From CASFRF01 sp031549345 (lineage in GTDB: Bacteria > Verrucomicrobiota > Lentisphaeria > Victivallales > Victivallaceae), in the NCBI GenBank assembly GCA_031549345.1, contig JAVBPY010000019.1:1-64000 (forward strand): a DNA stretch of 64,000 nt, given 5' to 3'. Both the position numbers and the translations under genes were made by a program. Below the pieces are notes generated by a model. It saw only the letters and a program-made list of their open reading frames with translations, did no database searches and was not told the origin of the DNA. Below are positions 25,470 through 33,623 of this stretch, piece by piece. Each line of letters begins with the position of its first letter. The first letter of the stretch is position 1.

Positions 25470-26647
25470 CGAGCGCCTGCCGTTTCGCCGGGGATGACAA
25501 CACCCATTCCGTCAACCAGCAGATGTTTTCCGAGGGTAATCACCGGATGTTTGAGCACAGGAGAGATAATTTCAACCTCCTTATCCATCTCGATTCCGGT
25601 CTGCACCTCTACAAAACGCGCGATACCGGCGACGGCCATAAAAACACCGAAACGGTCTTCACGCCGCACCAGCGCCTCGGCGGGGATCGCCTGCGCGTTT
25701 TCCCGGCGGGAAAATTCGATTTCCACACGGGCGAACATCCCCGGCTTGAGATCCAGCGATGCATTCGGAATCTCCAGAAGCACCCGTCCCTGCCGGGAAT
25801 TTTCATTCAAACGCGGCGAAATGCGGATGATTTTCCCGGGAAAGTGTTTTCCAGGGTACGCGTCCACGGAAATGGACGCCGCCTGGCCAATGGCGATTTT
25901 CGGATAATCCGCTTCGATGACGTTGATCGACGCGTAGAGCCGGTCGATCTCCACAATGCTCAGAATCGGCTGGTTCACCGTAAGAAGCGCGCCTTCGTCC
26001 ACAAAACGCTCACCGACGTAACGCGGCGCCATGGAACCGTCGTCCCAGGTCGCGTGAACGCGTGTATCGTCCAAATGGAGCTGGGCCGCGGCCAGCAACG
26101 CCTGGCGGCGACGCACTTCGGCATCCAACCGGAGCACCGTCAAACGCTGCGCGTCGTAGGCGGCCTGTGTGGAATCAAGGAGCGCTTTGGAGATCACTTT
26201 CTGAATTCCCTCGTGCCGCTGAAGCTCCGAAAACCGGAAATCGCGCGTAACAATGCTTTCATCGCGCTGGGCGACGACGACGTCCAAATCGGCCTTCGCC
26301 TGTTCCACGTCCTGCCGGTAAAGGGCGTCGCCGATCCGGGCGATCAATGCACCGAGCTCCACCTTGTCGCCGATGTTGTACGTGAGTTTTTCCAGTCTCC
26401 CCGCCACCTTGGGCGCGACGTTGTACTCGCTCCAGGGACGCAGCGCGCCGACAAAACTGCGCCGGTCGACCATTGTCTTTATTTTCGGAGTTTCCACGGC
26501 CACCGGAAGCGTGCCGCCGCCTTTTTTGGGACCCGCCGTCTTTTGTGCTTCAAGTTCGCGGAACCGATAATATGCCTTGACTCCGATCCAAACACCCCCG
26601 CCAAGGAGAACGACAAGCACAAGCGCCCAAAAAATCTTCCGTCCCAT
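25466..26647 (-). CDS. RND membrane-fusion (periplasmic adaptor) protein
   Basis: This 393-residue HlyD/AcrA-type adaptor would bridge the RND pump and an outer-membrane channel. It has one N-terminal anchor (ALVLVVLLGGGVWIGVKAYY, about 6-26), a lipoyl half-motif VAPKVAGRLEKLTYNIGD, a coiled-coil hairpin (about 105-175, rich in Gln/Ala/Arg), and a second lipoyl half with QPILSIVEIDRLYASINV then beta-barrel GKIIRISPRL. The start abuts the stop of the SH3 gene and its stop overlaps the RND ATG, so all three are one operon. Confidence 0.92.
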   Translation of the reverse strand: MGRKIFWALVLVVLLGGGVWIGVKAYYRFRELEAQKTAGPKKGGGTLPVAVETPKIKTMVDRRSFVGALRPWSEYNVAPKVAGRLEKLTYNIGDKVELGALIARIGDALYRQDVEQAKADLDVVVAQRDESIVTRDFRFSELQRHEGIQKVISKALLDSTQAAYDAQRLTVLRLDAEVRRRQALLAAAQLHLDDTRVHATWDDGSMAPRYVGERFVDEGALLTVNQPILSIVEIDRLYASINVIEADYPKIAIGQAASISVDAYPGKHFPGKIIRISPRLNENSRQGRVLLEIPNASLDLKPGMFARVEIEFSRRENAQAIPAEALVRREDRFGVFMAVAGIARFVEVQTGIEMDKEVEIISPVLKHPVITLGKHLLVDGMGVVIPGETAGAR

Positions 26648-27250
26648 TTATTTTGCTTCCTGTATTTTGAGCGATTTGACGCGTACGATGGGCTTTTTCC
26701 AATCGGGGGCCTCGTAGGATTCGCCGACGAGCACAACATCCTTGTCGATCATTTTTGCAAACGCCGCGCCCTCGCCGGCGACAAAACAATCGATCACATA
26801 TTTGTCTTCCACCGTCTTGAGGATGGCGAAGGAAATACCCGGCAGCGCATCGTCTTTCCCGAGTTGGAACAACCGTCCGCGGACCGTAACCGATTCCTTC
26901 ACCAATTTCGCGTTCATTCTCTTGAGCACATCCGCGGCGTTGAGCGGCGCGTCCTCCTTCTCCGGACCTGATTTATTGTCCACTTTTTTGGGAGCGGGAA
27001 CAGCGACTACCATACTTTTAGCGATGTAGCAGCGTTTTTCGATGCCTTCGGGGGGCTTTATCTCGTGCCAATCGCCGGAAGTGGCCAGAACCTGGACAAT
27101 CTGTCCGCGCCGCATCCGGGCGAGCACTTCGCTGGTGGTATTCGGCGCGGAACGCACATTCAAAACCGAAACGTTGACCGAGTAAGACACCTCCGCGGCG
27201 CCCAGAACGCCGCAGGCGCACAACAAAGAAAGAACCAGCCACTTTTTCAT
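26648..27250 (-). CDS. secreted SH3-domain protein
   Basis: This 200-residue protein has a cleavable signal peptide (MKKWLVLSLLCACGVLGAAE). The bacterial SH3 domain is at about 20-75 (VSVLNVRSAPNTTSEVLAR, GDWHEIKPP) and is followed by a Lys/Glu-rich linker and an OB-like beta domain (VTVRGRLFQLGK to the C-terminus). SH3b domains usually bind peptidoglycan. The start at 27250 is chosen because GAGGAGGA lies just upstream and a signal peptide follows; a longer frame to 27328 has no ribosome site. Its stop touches the adaptor start, suggesting a wall-anchoring accessory of the efflux system. Confidence 0.82.
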   Translation of the reverse strand: MKKWLVLSLLCACGVLGAAEVSYSVNVSVLNVRSAPNTTSEVLARMRRGQIVQVLATSGDWHEIKPPEGIEKRCYIAKSMVVAVPAPKKVDNKSGPEKEDAPLNAADVLKRMNAKLVKESVTVRGRLFQLGKDDALPGISFAILKTVEDKYVIDCFVAGEGAAFAKMIDKDVVLVGESYEAPDWKKPIVRVKSLKIQEAK

Positions 27251-27291
27251 ACCCCAATCCTCCTCGAAAATAGCGATGCAGACCTTACGGT

Positions 27292-27320
27292 AATGTATCC
27301 CGCCTTCCGAAAAATTGCAA
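27292..27320 (-). promoter_or_regulatory. predicted promoter of the SH3-adaptor-RND operon
   Basis: On the minus strand TTGCAA (27320-27315), 17 bases, TACATT (27297-27292), about 42 bases before the SH3 gene start. Confidence 0.6.
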
Positions 27321-27328
27321 TGTCTCAT

Positions 27329-27357
27329 TTGATATTTTTGGGGAAGCGAAGTATAGT
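27329..27357 (+). promoter_or_regulatory. predicted promoter of the xer-MBL-glycosidase operon
   Basis: TTGATA, 17 bases, TATAGT; the ATG of the recombinase gene is about 31 bases downstream. It lies back to back with the SH3 promoter. Confidence 0.65.
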
Positions 27358-27388
27358 TAACCTCAACACATAACCATGGAATTTACCG

Positions 27389-28330
27389 ATGACGCGGATT
27401 GAAGCTTTTTCCAATTATTTGCGTTTGGAGCGGCAGGCGAGCGAATACACCATCGAAAATTACGCGCGCGACCTGGTGCAATTCGCGCGGCTCGTATGCG
27501 GCTCCGACGCGCAATTCGACGATTGGGAAAATGTAACCGTCGAAGAAGCGCGCGCGTTCACCTACGAACTTCACCGGGCGGGCAATGCCAAAACGTCGAC
27601 CCGCCGCAAACTTTCCGCGCTCCGTTCCTTCTTCCGTTACCTCATCCGTGAAGAAGTGGTATCGGTCAACCCGTTCGAGCGCCTCCCCAAAATCAAGGCG
27701 GATGAAAATTTGCCGCGCATCATGTCCGTTCCGGCGCTGGAGCTCCTCTCCGCCGCCGTCGAAACGTTCTGGGAGGGGCAAATCACGGCGGATGCGGTCA
27801 AAGACGAAGAACACGCCCGCTTCGCCGCCGCCCGCGACAAGGCGTTGATCGAAGTCATTTACAGCGGCGGGCTGCGAATCGGCGAAGCGATGGGCTTGAA
27901 CTACGGCGACGTCGATCTCGCCGCGGGAATCCTGAAATTGCGCGGAAAAGGAAAAAAAGAGCGCCTCGGAATGCTGGGAACACCCGCAACGGCGGCACTG
28001 AAAAGCTACCTGAAGCTCCGCGCGCTCCACGGGGGAATGCGCCTGCCGGAAGCGCCGGTTTTTCTGAACCGTTTCGGCGAACGCCTCACACCGCGTTCCT
28101 TCCAGCGCAATTTGAAGGATTACCTCGCGTGCGCGGGGCTTCCGGCGGATCTTACACCCCACAAGCTCCGCCATTCGTTCGCCACGCACCTGTTGGATGC
28201 GGGCGCCGATTTGCGGAGCGTACAGGAACTTTTGGGGCACGAAAATTTGAGCACCACGCAAATCTATACCCACGTCAGTGCCGAGCGGATGAAAAAAGTC
28301 TACAAAAAAGCGCACCCGCGATCGAAATAA
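27389..28330 (+). CDS. XerC/XerD-like tyrosine recombinase
   Basis: This is a 313-residue site-specific recombinase. The N-terminal SAM-like core-binding domain (about 1-95) contains FSNYLRLERQASEYTIENYA. The catalytic domain has Arg in YSGGLRIGEAMGLNYGDVDL, Lys in LRGKGKKERLGML, the HxxR box HKLRHSFATHLLDAGA, His in ELLGHENLSTTQIY and the nucleophile Tyr in IYTHVSAERM. Size and motifs are those of chromosomal XerC/D. The single copy in the window and its position in an operon without mobile-element signs favour chromosome-dimer resolution over integration. Confidence 0.9.
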   Translation: MTRIEAFSNYLRLERQASEYTIENYARDLVQFARLVCGSDAQFDDWENVTVEEARAFTYELHRAGNAKTSTRRKLSALRSFFRYLIREEVVSVNPFERLPKIKADENLPRIMSVPALELLSAAVETFWEGQITADAVKDEEHARFAAARDKALIEVIYSGGLRIGEAMGLNYGDVDLAAGILKLRGKGKKERLGMLGTPATAALKSYLKLRALHGGMRLPEAPVFLNRFGERLTPRSFQRNLKDYLACAGLPADLTPHKLRHSFATHLLDAGADLRSVQELLGHENLSTTQIYTHVSAERMKKVYKKAHPRSK

Positions 28331-28341
28331 AAGGACTATCA

Positions 28342-29172
28342 ATGAAAATAAAGGTTTTGGGTTCGGCGGCAGCGGAGTGCATCCCGGCCCTCTGGTGTGA
28401 GTGCGCTCTCTGCGGCAAAGCGACGGCGCGCGGCGGAAAGGAAATACGCCGCAGGACATCGTACGCGATCGACCGCGACATCCTCGTCGACTTCGGCCCC
28501 GACATTTTCGAGCAATCGCGCCTTTTCGGCGTTTCCCTCCCGGAAATACGCTTCATCCTTTCAACGCACGCCCACAACGACCACATCAACCCCCGCGACC
28601 TCGGCTGGCGGCGATCGCCGGATTACAGCGAAGTAAATCGCCGCGTCCGGCTCCTCGCTTCGGAACCGACACTGCGGCAATACATGAAAATTCTATGCGA
28701 AGACGGCGCCGCGTGGAATTTCGACGCGCTTAAAATCGATCCGGTCGTGCTCCGGAGCGAAGAAATCTACACGGGGGACGACTTCACCCTCCTTCCCCTC
28801 CCCGCGGACCACGCTCCGGGAAGCTTTATCTTTCTTCTGGAACGCGGCGGAAAGCGCCTTCTCTTTGCCAACGACACCGGATTTCCTCCTCCAGAAGTAT
28901 GGGAAGCGTTGGCGAAACTCCGCCTCGATGCGGTGATCGCCGAATCGACGATGGCCTTCAATCACGCGAATTGCCACCGCTGGCATATGGGCGTGGAAAC
29001 GGTGGTCCGTTTCCGCCAAACACTCACTGAACGCGGCATCATCGGCCCGGAAACTTTTTTCGCGGCCAATCATTTTTCTCACAACGGCGGAGCGCTCCAC
29101 GATGAATTGGAGGCTTATTTTGCGCCGCACAATATAGCAACTTGTTTCGACGGCATGGAGATTACTTTGTGA
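28342..29172 (+). CDS. MBL-fold metal-dependent hydrolase (PhnP/RNase Z-like)
   Basis: This is a 276-residue metallo-beta-lactamase-fold protein. It begins KIKVLGSAAAECIPALWCEC with a CECALC pair typical of the PhnP/PqqB-like branch. The metal site is STHAHNDHINPRDLG (HxHxDH variant HAHNDH), a His in PADHAPGSFIF, Asp in LFANDTGF and a final His in FAANHFSHNG. Such proteins hydrolyse phosphodiesters (for example cyclic phosphoribosyl phosphate) or related esters; the substrate is not known. The start at 28342 has AAAAGGAC upstream and lies 11 bases after the recombinase gene. Its TGA overlaps the GTG of the next gene. Confidence 0.8.
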   Translation: MKIKVLGSAAAECIPALWCECALCGKATARGGKEIRRRTSYAIDRDILVDFGPDIFEQSRLFGVSLPEIRFILSTHAHNDHINPRDLGWRRSPDYSEVNRRVRLLASEPTLRQYMKILCEDGAAWNFDALKIDPVVLRSEEIYTGDDFTLLPLPADHAPGSFIFLLERGGKRLLFANDTGFPPPEVWEALAKLRLDAVIAESTMAFNHANCHRWHMGVETVVRFRQTLTERGIIGPETFFAANHFSHNGGALHDELEAYFAPHNIATCFDGMEITL

Positions 29173-31247
29173 AAACCCTCTTCGACTGCTATTCGCGCAT
29201 CTTAATCGACAACCATATCACCGACCTCAAACCGGAATACATGGCGAAATTCGATCCGGCCGAATATGTAAACATGGTTCGCCTCGCAGGGGTGGAATCC
29301 GCCATGGTCTATGCAAGCGACCACAACGGGAACTGCTATTATCCATCCAAAGTCGGCCATGTCCACGCAAACTGCGCGGGGCGCGATCCCTTCGGCGAAA
29401 TTGTAAAGCGCCTGCGGGAAGCCGGTATCGTCCCTGTGGCCTACCACACGGTCATTTACCAGAACGAACCGGCGCTGAAGCATCCGGAGTGGCACGTCCG
29501 CGCGCCCGGCGGACAAATGCCGAAAGGACGTTACCGCCAGTGCTGTCCGAACAACAAGGACTACCTGGATTTTTGCAAACACCAGCTTGCGGAGATCCTC
29601 ATGTACGACGTTGCGGGAATTTTCCTGGACATGACCTTCTGGCCATGCGTCTGCGTTTGCGACGCCTGCCGCGAAAAGTATGGCCGCGCGTTCCCGGAAA
29701 CACTCGATTGGCGCGACCCGAAGTGGGTGGAGTTTCAGCGGTTCCGTGAAGATTCGATGGCGGAGTTCGCCGCTGAACTGACCGGTTTTTCCCGGAAGTG
29801 CAAACCCGGAATCGCGGTAACCCATCAATTTTCCCCCGTGCTCCACGGATGGTTTCTGGGGCAGAGTTCGGGAATCGCGGCCGCGTCCGACTACGCCTCC
29901 GGCGACTTTTACGGCGGCGGCGTGCAGCAGCGCCTCGCGTGCAAGCTCTTCGACGCGTACACGCGGAAAAAGCCCTACGAGTTCATGACGTCGCGCTGCG
30001 TGAATTTGCACGACCATTCCTCGACCAAGTCGGAAGAGGAACTTTTCCTCCATGCTGTAACCACACTCGCCAACGGCGGCGCATATTTTTTCATCGACGC
30101 CATCAACCCCGATGGCACACTGGAACGTCCGTTCTATGAAATGCTGCACCGTGTGGTGAAAAAACTCGAACCCTTTCGCCGGCGCATAGCGGCCCTCCGC
30201 CCGGAACTTGCGGCGGAAACGGGGCTGTATTTTTCCATGGCAAGCTGCGTTAACGAAGAGCGTAACGGAACGTCCTTGCAGCGCCTTGCCGAAGCGGACG
30301 CGAACAACATGGGCGTACGCTACACCGCAACGCTCGATGAAGTTCTCGGCACGGCCGAAGTCCTCAATCGCATGCATATCCCCTATTGTATGGTAACCGA
30401 CGCCACCGAAGACCTTTCCGGCTACAAGGCCCTGATCGTCAACCGCGCCGTCTTCATGACCAAGGCGGAGGCGCAGCGCATCCGCGACTTTGTTTTGCAA
30501 GGCGGAACCCTGATCGCCACAGGAAAAACCTCCCTTTACGACCGGAACGGCGAAAGCGGCGGAAATTTCCAGCTCGCCGACCTCTTCAATGTGGATTATT
30601 CCGGGAACGACTCCGGCGCGGCGAGTTATCTGGCCGCCGGGAATGACTTCCTCTTTTTCCGCGGACTTCCCGCCCCCCTGGTCAATGCCCGGGACATGGC
30701 GGAGGTGAAAGGCGTTGTTGCACTCCCCGATTTCCCGGCGGGCGATCCGGTGCGCTATGCGTCGATTCACTCCGATCCACCCGGCGAGCCCACGAAGCAC
30801 GCCGCGTGGATCGAACACACTGTCGGAAAGGGGAAAGTCATTTATTTGTATTCCGGCCTGCTCGGCGTGCGCCAACATTCGCAACGGACGTTTGCGGAAA
30901 CGCTTTTCCGTCGGCTTCTGCCTGTCTTCGCCACGCGCACGGAAAATCTTTCCGCCGATGCGGAGCTTACACTTCTGCGCAGCAAAGATCGTTCCACGCT
31001 GCTCCTCTGCCTTGTCAACAACCAGCCGACGCTCCCGGTGATTCCCCTGCGCGATTTGAAAATCACCGTAAAGCTCGCTGCGCGCCCCCGTTCCGTGCGC
31101 CGTGTTTCCGACGGAATGGAGCACCCATTTGGCTTCGAAAACGGCGAACTGACCGTGGAGCTCCCCCGCCTCGAACACGCGGAGTTCTTCGAGATAACGA
31201 TCCTAAACCACACCGAAACATCCAATGAAAAAAAGAACACCGTTTGA
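29169..31247 (+). CDS. putative glycoside hydrolase with beta-galactosidase-trimerisation-like domain
   Basis: This is a 692-residue cytoplasmic protein with no signal peptide. The N-terminal TIM-barrel-like part (about 1-340) resembles the 'hypothetical glycosyl hydrolase 6' / alpha-fucosidase-like group: DNHITDLKPEYMAKFDP, AGVESAMVYASDHNG, VAGIFLDMTFWP followed by the paired cysteines CVCVCDACREKYG. The middle region (about 390-600) looks like the GATase-like trimerisation domain (LQGGTLIATGKTSLYD). The last about 80 residues are a beta domain. The start is GTG, overlapping the MBL stop (TTGTGA), with GGAG eight bases upstream. The substrate is unknown; unsaturated or fucosylated oligosaccharides are possible. 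Confidence 0.65.
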   Translation: MKTLFDCYSRILIDNHITDLKPEYMAKFDPAEYVNMVRLAGVESAMVYASDHNGNCYYPSKVGHVHANCAGRDPFGEIVKRLREAGIVPVAYHTVIYQNEPALKHPEWHVRAPGGQMPKGRYRQCCPNNKDYLDFCKHQLAEILMYDVAGIFLDMTFWPCVCVCDACREKYGRAFPETLDWRDPKWVEFQRFREDSMAEFAAELTGFSRKCKPGIAVTHQFSPVLHGWFLGQSSGIAAASDYASGDFYGGGVQQRLACKLFDAYTRKKPYEFMTSRCVNLHDHSSTKSEEELFLHAVTTLANGGAYFFIDAINPDGTLERPFYEMLHRVVKKLEPFRRRIAALRPELAAETGLYFSMASCVNEERNGTSLQRLAEADANNMGVRYTATLDEVLGTAEVLNRMHIPYCMVTDATEDLSGYKALIVNRAVFMTKAEAQRIRDFVLQGGTLIATGKTSLYDRNGESGGNFQLADLFNVDYSGNDSGAASYLAAGNDFLFFRGLPAPLVNARDMAEVKGVVALPDFPAGDPVRYASIHSDPPGEPTKHAAWIEHTVGKGKVIYLYSGLLGVRQHSQRTFAETLFRRLLPVFATRTENLSADAELTLLRSKDRSTLLLCLVNNQPTLPVIPLRDLKITVKLAARPRSVRRVSDGMEHPFGFENGELTVELPRLEHAEFFEITILNHTETSNEKKNTV

Positions 31248-31698
31248 AGGTCTGGCCGATAAGACACCCCGGTACACAGTCAAGGAAGTCGCCGACAAGC
31301 TCGGCATGACCACCTATACTGTTCGCTACTACGACAATGCCGAACTGATCCCCGGCGTGGATCGAACGGCCGGCAACATACGTATGTTTTCCGATCACAA
31401 CCTCGCCTGGCTCAAACTTATCCACTGTCTGCGGACGACCGGACTGCCCATTGACGAGGTTCGGCGCTACATCCGCATGTGCATCAAGGGGGATTCCACC
31501 ATTGCAGAACGCGCCGAATTGATCTTCAAGCAGGAAAAAGCTTTGGCCGAACAGTTAAAAACGTTGAAACAGCAAATGGAAATTTTGGCGTACAAGAAGC
31601 GCCATTATCAGGAACTTCTCGCGGGGCACGGCTTGGATCGTTGCAATCCACAAACCCTGCCTGCCAAAGAGGAGCCGGACATTACCCCCAAAGGTTAA
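31225..31698 (+). CDS. MerR-family transcriptional regulator
   Basis: This 157-residue regulator has an N-terminal winged helix-turn-helix (about residues 13-80), TVKEVADKLGMTTYTVRYYD then NIRMFSDHNLAWLKLIHCLR, and a dimerisation coiled coil (about 95-140, EKALAEQLKTLKQQMEILAY). There is no Cys-rich metal site, so it is of the BmrR/YfmP-like or redox-type MerR branch that commonly controls flavodoxin/SDR genes. It overlaps the glycosidase end by 23 bases and is convergent with the flavodoxin gene, whose promoter region carries a MerR-type operator. Confidence 0.88.
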   Translation: MKKRTPFEGLADKTPRYTVKEVADKLGMTTYTVRYYDNAELIPGVDRTAGNIRMFSDHNLAWLKLIHCLRTTGLPIDEVRRYIRMCIKGDSTIAERAELIFKQEKALAEQLKTLKQQMEILAYKKRHYQELLAGHGLDRCNPQTLPAKEEPDITPKG

Positions 31699-31711
31699 AT
31701 TCCGCTGGCTT

Positions 31712-32350
31712 TTATTGCAACTTCAGGGTATTCCGCACCCAGCGTTCCACTTCCTTGTCGGAGTCGTTGATTCTGCTGTCACGGAGGGCGATTCCATCCT
31801 TGAAAACCGCCTTCGGCGCAAGTTTTTGCATATCGTCTTTGCAATGGGCCATGCCGCTGCCGCCATGCGTTACAAACGGCACGATTGTTTTTCCGGAAAA
31901 ATCAAACTTTGTGAGAAATGCGGCGACCGGCGGCGCCATCGTGCTCCACCAGCAGGGAGTGCCGACGAAAATCGTATCGTATTTATCGATGCTTTCAAGT
32001 GCCAGAATGATCTCCGGCTTAAATCCGGCGTCGATCTCTTTGCGTGCCTGTGCCGTGGTTGCGTGATAGGCGTCCGGGTAAGGGACGGCGACTTTGATTT
32101 CCACAAGGTCGCTGTCCGCTGTTTTCTGAATGACCTGCGCCACATGCCGGGTATTGCCGCTGCGGGAAAAATGCATAACCAGAATTTTCGTTTTACGGTC
32201 AAGAATCATGTTTTTTTCCTCCATGGGTTGAGTCGCTTTCGGCCATCCGTCCGCGCCGGTTTCATGCGCGATCAACGACAATGCGCCGCCGATAATTCCA
32301 AGGGCAGCCATGACAAGCCCCGCCGATTTCCAAAAATTACATCGATTCAT
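31712..32350 (-). CDS. flavodoxin-like protein with N-terminal anchor
   Basis: This is a 212-residue protein. An N-terminal hydrophobic segment (SAGLVMAALGIIGGALSLIA, about 9-28) anchors or exports it. The flavodoxin fold begins with ILVMHFSRSGNTRHVAQVI, the FMN phosphate-binding loop (SRSGNT), followed by IFVGTPCWWSTMAPPVAAFL and IVPFVTHGGSGMA, the flavodoxin_4 type often found in MerR-controlled clusters. It would act as an FMN-dependent redox or quinone-reducing protein. GGAGGAGGA lies before the ATG. It is overlapped upstream by the decayed SDR frame. Confidence 0.85.
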   Translation of the reverse strand: MNRCNFWKSAGLVMAALGIIGGALSLIAHETGADGWPKATQPMEEKNMILDRKTKILVMHFSRSGNTRHVAQVIQKTADSDLVEIKVAVPYPDAYHATTAQARKEIDAGFKPEIILALESIDKYDTIFVGTPCWWSTMAPPVAAFLTKFDFSGKTIVPFVTHGGSGMAHCKDDMQKLAPKAVFKDGIALRDSRINDSDKEVERWVRNTLKLQ

Positions 32351-32504
32351 TCTTTCCTCCTCCTTTGGTTGAAGTTTTTTCTCTTTCCGGGAGAAAAGTT
32401 ACAGCAATGGTTTCAGTGGAGCATAGAAAAAAGAGGCCGTTGCACCACACGATCGCCATACCGATTTGGCCCGTGCCAACAAGAATCGCTACTTTTTGAT
32501 TCAT
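32337..32504 (-). pseudogene. truncated SDR-family oxidoreductase remnant
   Basis: A 55-codon frame opens with an ATG preceded by GGGGAAGAAGC and begins MNQKVAILVGTGQIGMAIV. This is the N-terminal NAD(P)-binding beta-alpha unit (GxGxIGxAI) of the SDR often paired with MerR-regulated flavodoxins. From residue 20 onward the sequence (WCNGLFFLCSTETIAV...) no longer resembles an SDR, and it runs into the flavodoxin start in another frame. The simplest reading is an internal deletion that removed nearly the whole gene and left the start region with its promoter. The frame may still be translated and couple to the flavodoxin. Confidence 0.65.
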
Positions 32505-32536
32505 GCTTCTTCCCCGTATTTTTCCATATGCAGATC

Positions 32537-32566
32537 AACGTAAATGTTACAGTAACTGTAAGTCAA
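32537..32566 (-). promoter_or_regulatory. MerR-type promoter/operator upstream of the SDR remnant and flavodoxin
   Basis: On the minus strand TTGACT (32566-32561) and TACGTT (32542-32537) are separated by 18 bases. Inside the spacer lies the inverted repeat TTACAG-TAA-CTGTAA (32547-32561). A long spacer filled by a dyad is the classic MerR activation architecture; the convergent MerR gene at 31225-31698 is the likely ligand. Confidence 0.7.
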
Positions 32567-32680
32567 TGAATCTTCTGAAAAAAATGGAAAAATTCAAACG
32601 CTGAATCCGCGATAAAAGGCTCCGAAACTTGCAATCCGCAAACCAAAGGGTATGGTACCGTAACGGTATGGGTTAAAAAG

Positions 32681-32758
32681 TGGTCGGGGCGACAGGATTC
32701 GAACCTGCGACCTAGTGCTCCCAAAGCACTCGCGCTAGCCAGACTGCGCTACGCCCCG
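32681..32758 (-). tRNA. tRNA-Pro (anticodon TGG)
   Basis: The cloverleaf is complete: acceptor CGGGGCG/CGCCCCG, D-arm GCGC...GCGC, anticodon stem AGTGC/GCACT around loop TTTGGGA (anticodon TGG), T-arm with GGTTCGAATCC, discriminator A and an encoded CCA end (32683-32681). A possible promoter is at 32774-32802 on the minus strand. Confidence 0.97.
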
Positions 32759-32773
32759 CCGTGTGGGAGCCAT

Positions 32774-32802
32774 ACAATAGCGCGGAAAGCGCGGAAAAGC
32801 AA
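32774..32802 (-). promoter_or_regulatory. possible promoter of tRNA-Pro(TGG)
   Basis: On the minus strand TTGCTT, 17 bases, TATTGT, ending about 16 bases before the tRNA. Confidence 0.45.
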
Positions 32803-32822
32803 ATACGGAATGTAAAAAACCG

Positions 32823-33560
32823 ATGAACGACACACACACTGTTGAATACCTTGTACGCCACAGCGAAGCCGATCGCGCAGGCAAGCTGAAGCTCCGCGCA
32901 ATCGCCGATTACTTTCAGGAAGGGGCAGCGCAGCATGCGGAAAAACTCGGCTGCGGCCTCGAGTACCTGAAACAAACCGGAAAATTCTGGGTTCTCTCGC
33001 GCCTCCGCATCCGTTTTTTCCGCCGCCCGGGGATCGGCGAAAAGTTGACGCTCCTGACCTACCCGCGCGGAGCCGAACAGGGGCTCTTCGCCCGGCGCGA
33101 ATACCGATTGCACGACGCAAAAGGTGAAGATATCGCCCACGCTTCGTCGTACTGGCTCCTCCTATCGCTCCCCCGGCTCCGCCCGGAGCGCATGGCCTCT
33201 TTGCAGGAAACGCTGCCAAACAACAGCGAAAAAGCCATCGCTTTTGAATCGCTGGAACGTGCGCCCCTCCCCGCTGCGCCCGTAGAGCTCGGCACGCGAA
33301 TTGTCTACGAAAGCGGCATCGACGTGAATGCCCATTTGAACAACGCCGCCTACTTCGATTTCGCCGCCGACGCGCTCCAGAGCCTTGCACCGGAACGCGA
33401 AGTCGCCGAAATACAAATCAACTTCCTCCGCGCCCTTGCGAAAGACGATGCAATCCGCCTGGAGGGGGAAAGCTCCGCCGAAGCTTTCAATATCGCCGGA
33501 ATCCTCCCGAGCGAAACTTCGTTCCAGGTCTTCGGTCTTTTTCGCCCGGAAAACACTTGA
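32823..33560 (+). CDS. acyl-ACP thioesterase
   Basis: This 245-residue double-hotdog thioesterase would release free fatty acids from acyl carrier protein. The first hotdog (about 1-130) has YLVRHSEADRAGKLKLRAIA and KFWVLSRLRIRFFRRP. The second (about 150-240) carries ESGIDVNAHLNNAAYFDFAA, which matches the catalytic Asn/His region of bacterial and plant FatA/FatB. The C-terminal end follows the family pattern (INFLRALAKDD, then GESSAEAFNIAG). It starts 64 bases after the tRNA-Pro 5' end on the other strand. The trpB promoter overlaps its stop codon. Confidence 0.88.
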   Translation: MNDTHTVEYLVRHSEADRAGKLKLRAIADYFQEGAAQHAEKLGCGLEYLKQTGKFWVLSRLRIRFFRRPGIGEKLTLLTYPRGAEQGLFARREYRLHDAKGEDIAHASSYWLLLSLPRLRPERMASLQETLPNNSEKAIAFESLERAPLPAAPVELGTRIVYESGIDVNAHLNNAAYFDFAADALQSLAPEREVAEIQINFLRALAKDDAIRLEGESSAEAFNIAGILPSETSFQVFGLFRPENT

Positions 33561-33585
33561 CAATCCGGCCGAACGCGTGTACATT
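33557..33585 (+). promoter_or_regulatory. predicted promoter of trpB
   Basis: A perfect TTGACA, 17 bases, TACATT; the -35 overlaps the thioesterase stop codon and the trpB ATG is about 39 bases downstream. Confidence 0.7.
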
Positions 33586-33623
33586 TACGGGACTAAATTT
33601 TGTAAAACATACAGGGGATTTTC

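Noticed and set aside
29202..31178. Minus-strand frame of about 658 codons
   Set aside because: Antisense shadow of the glycosidase gene, which has coupled start and family motifs.
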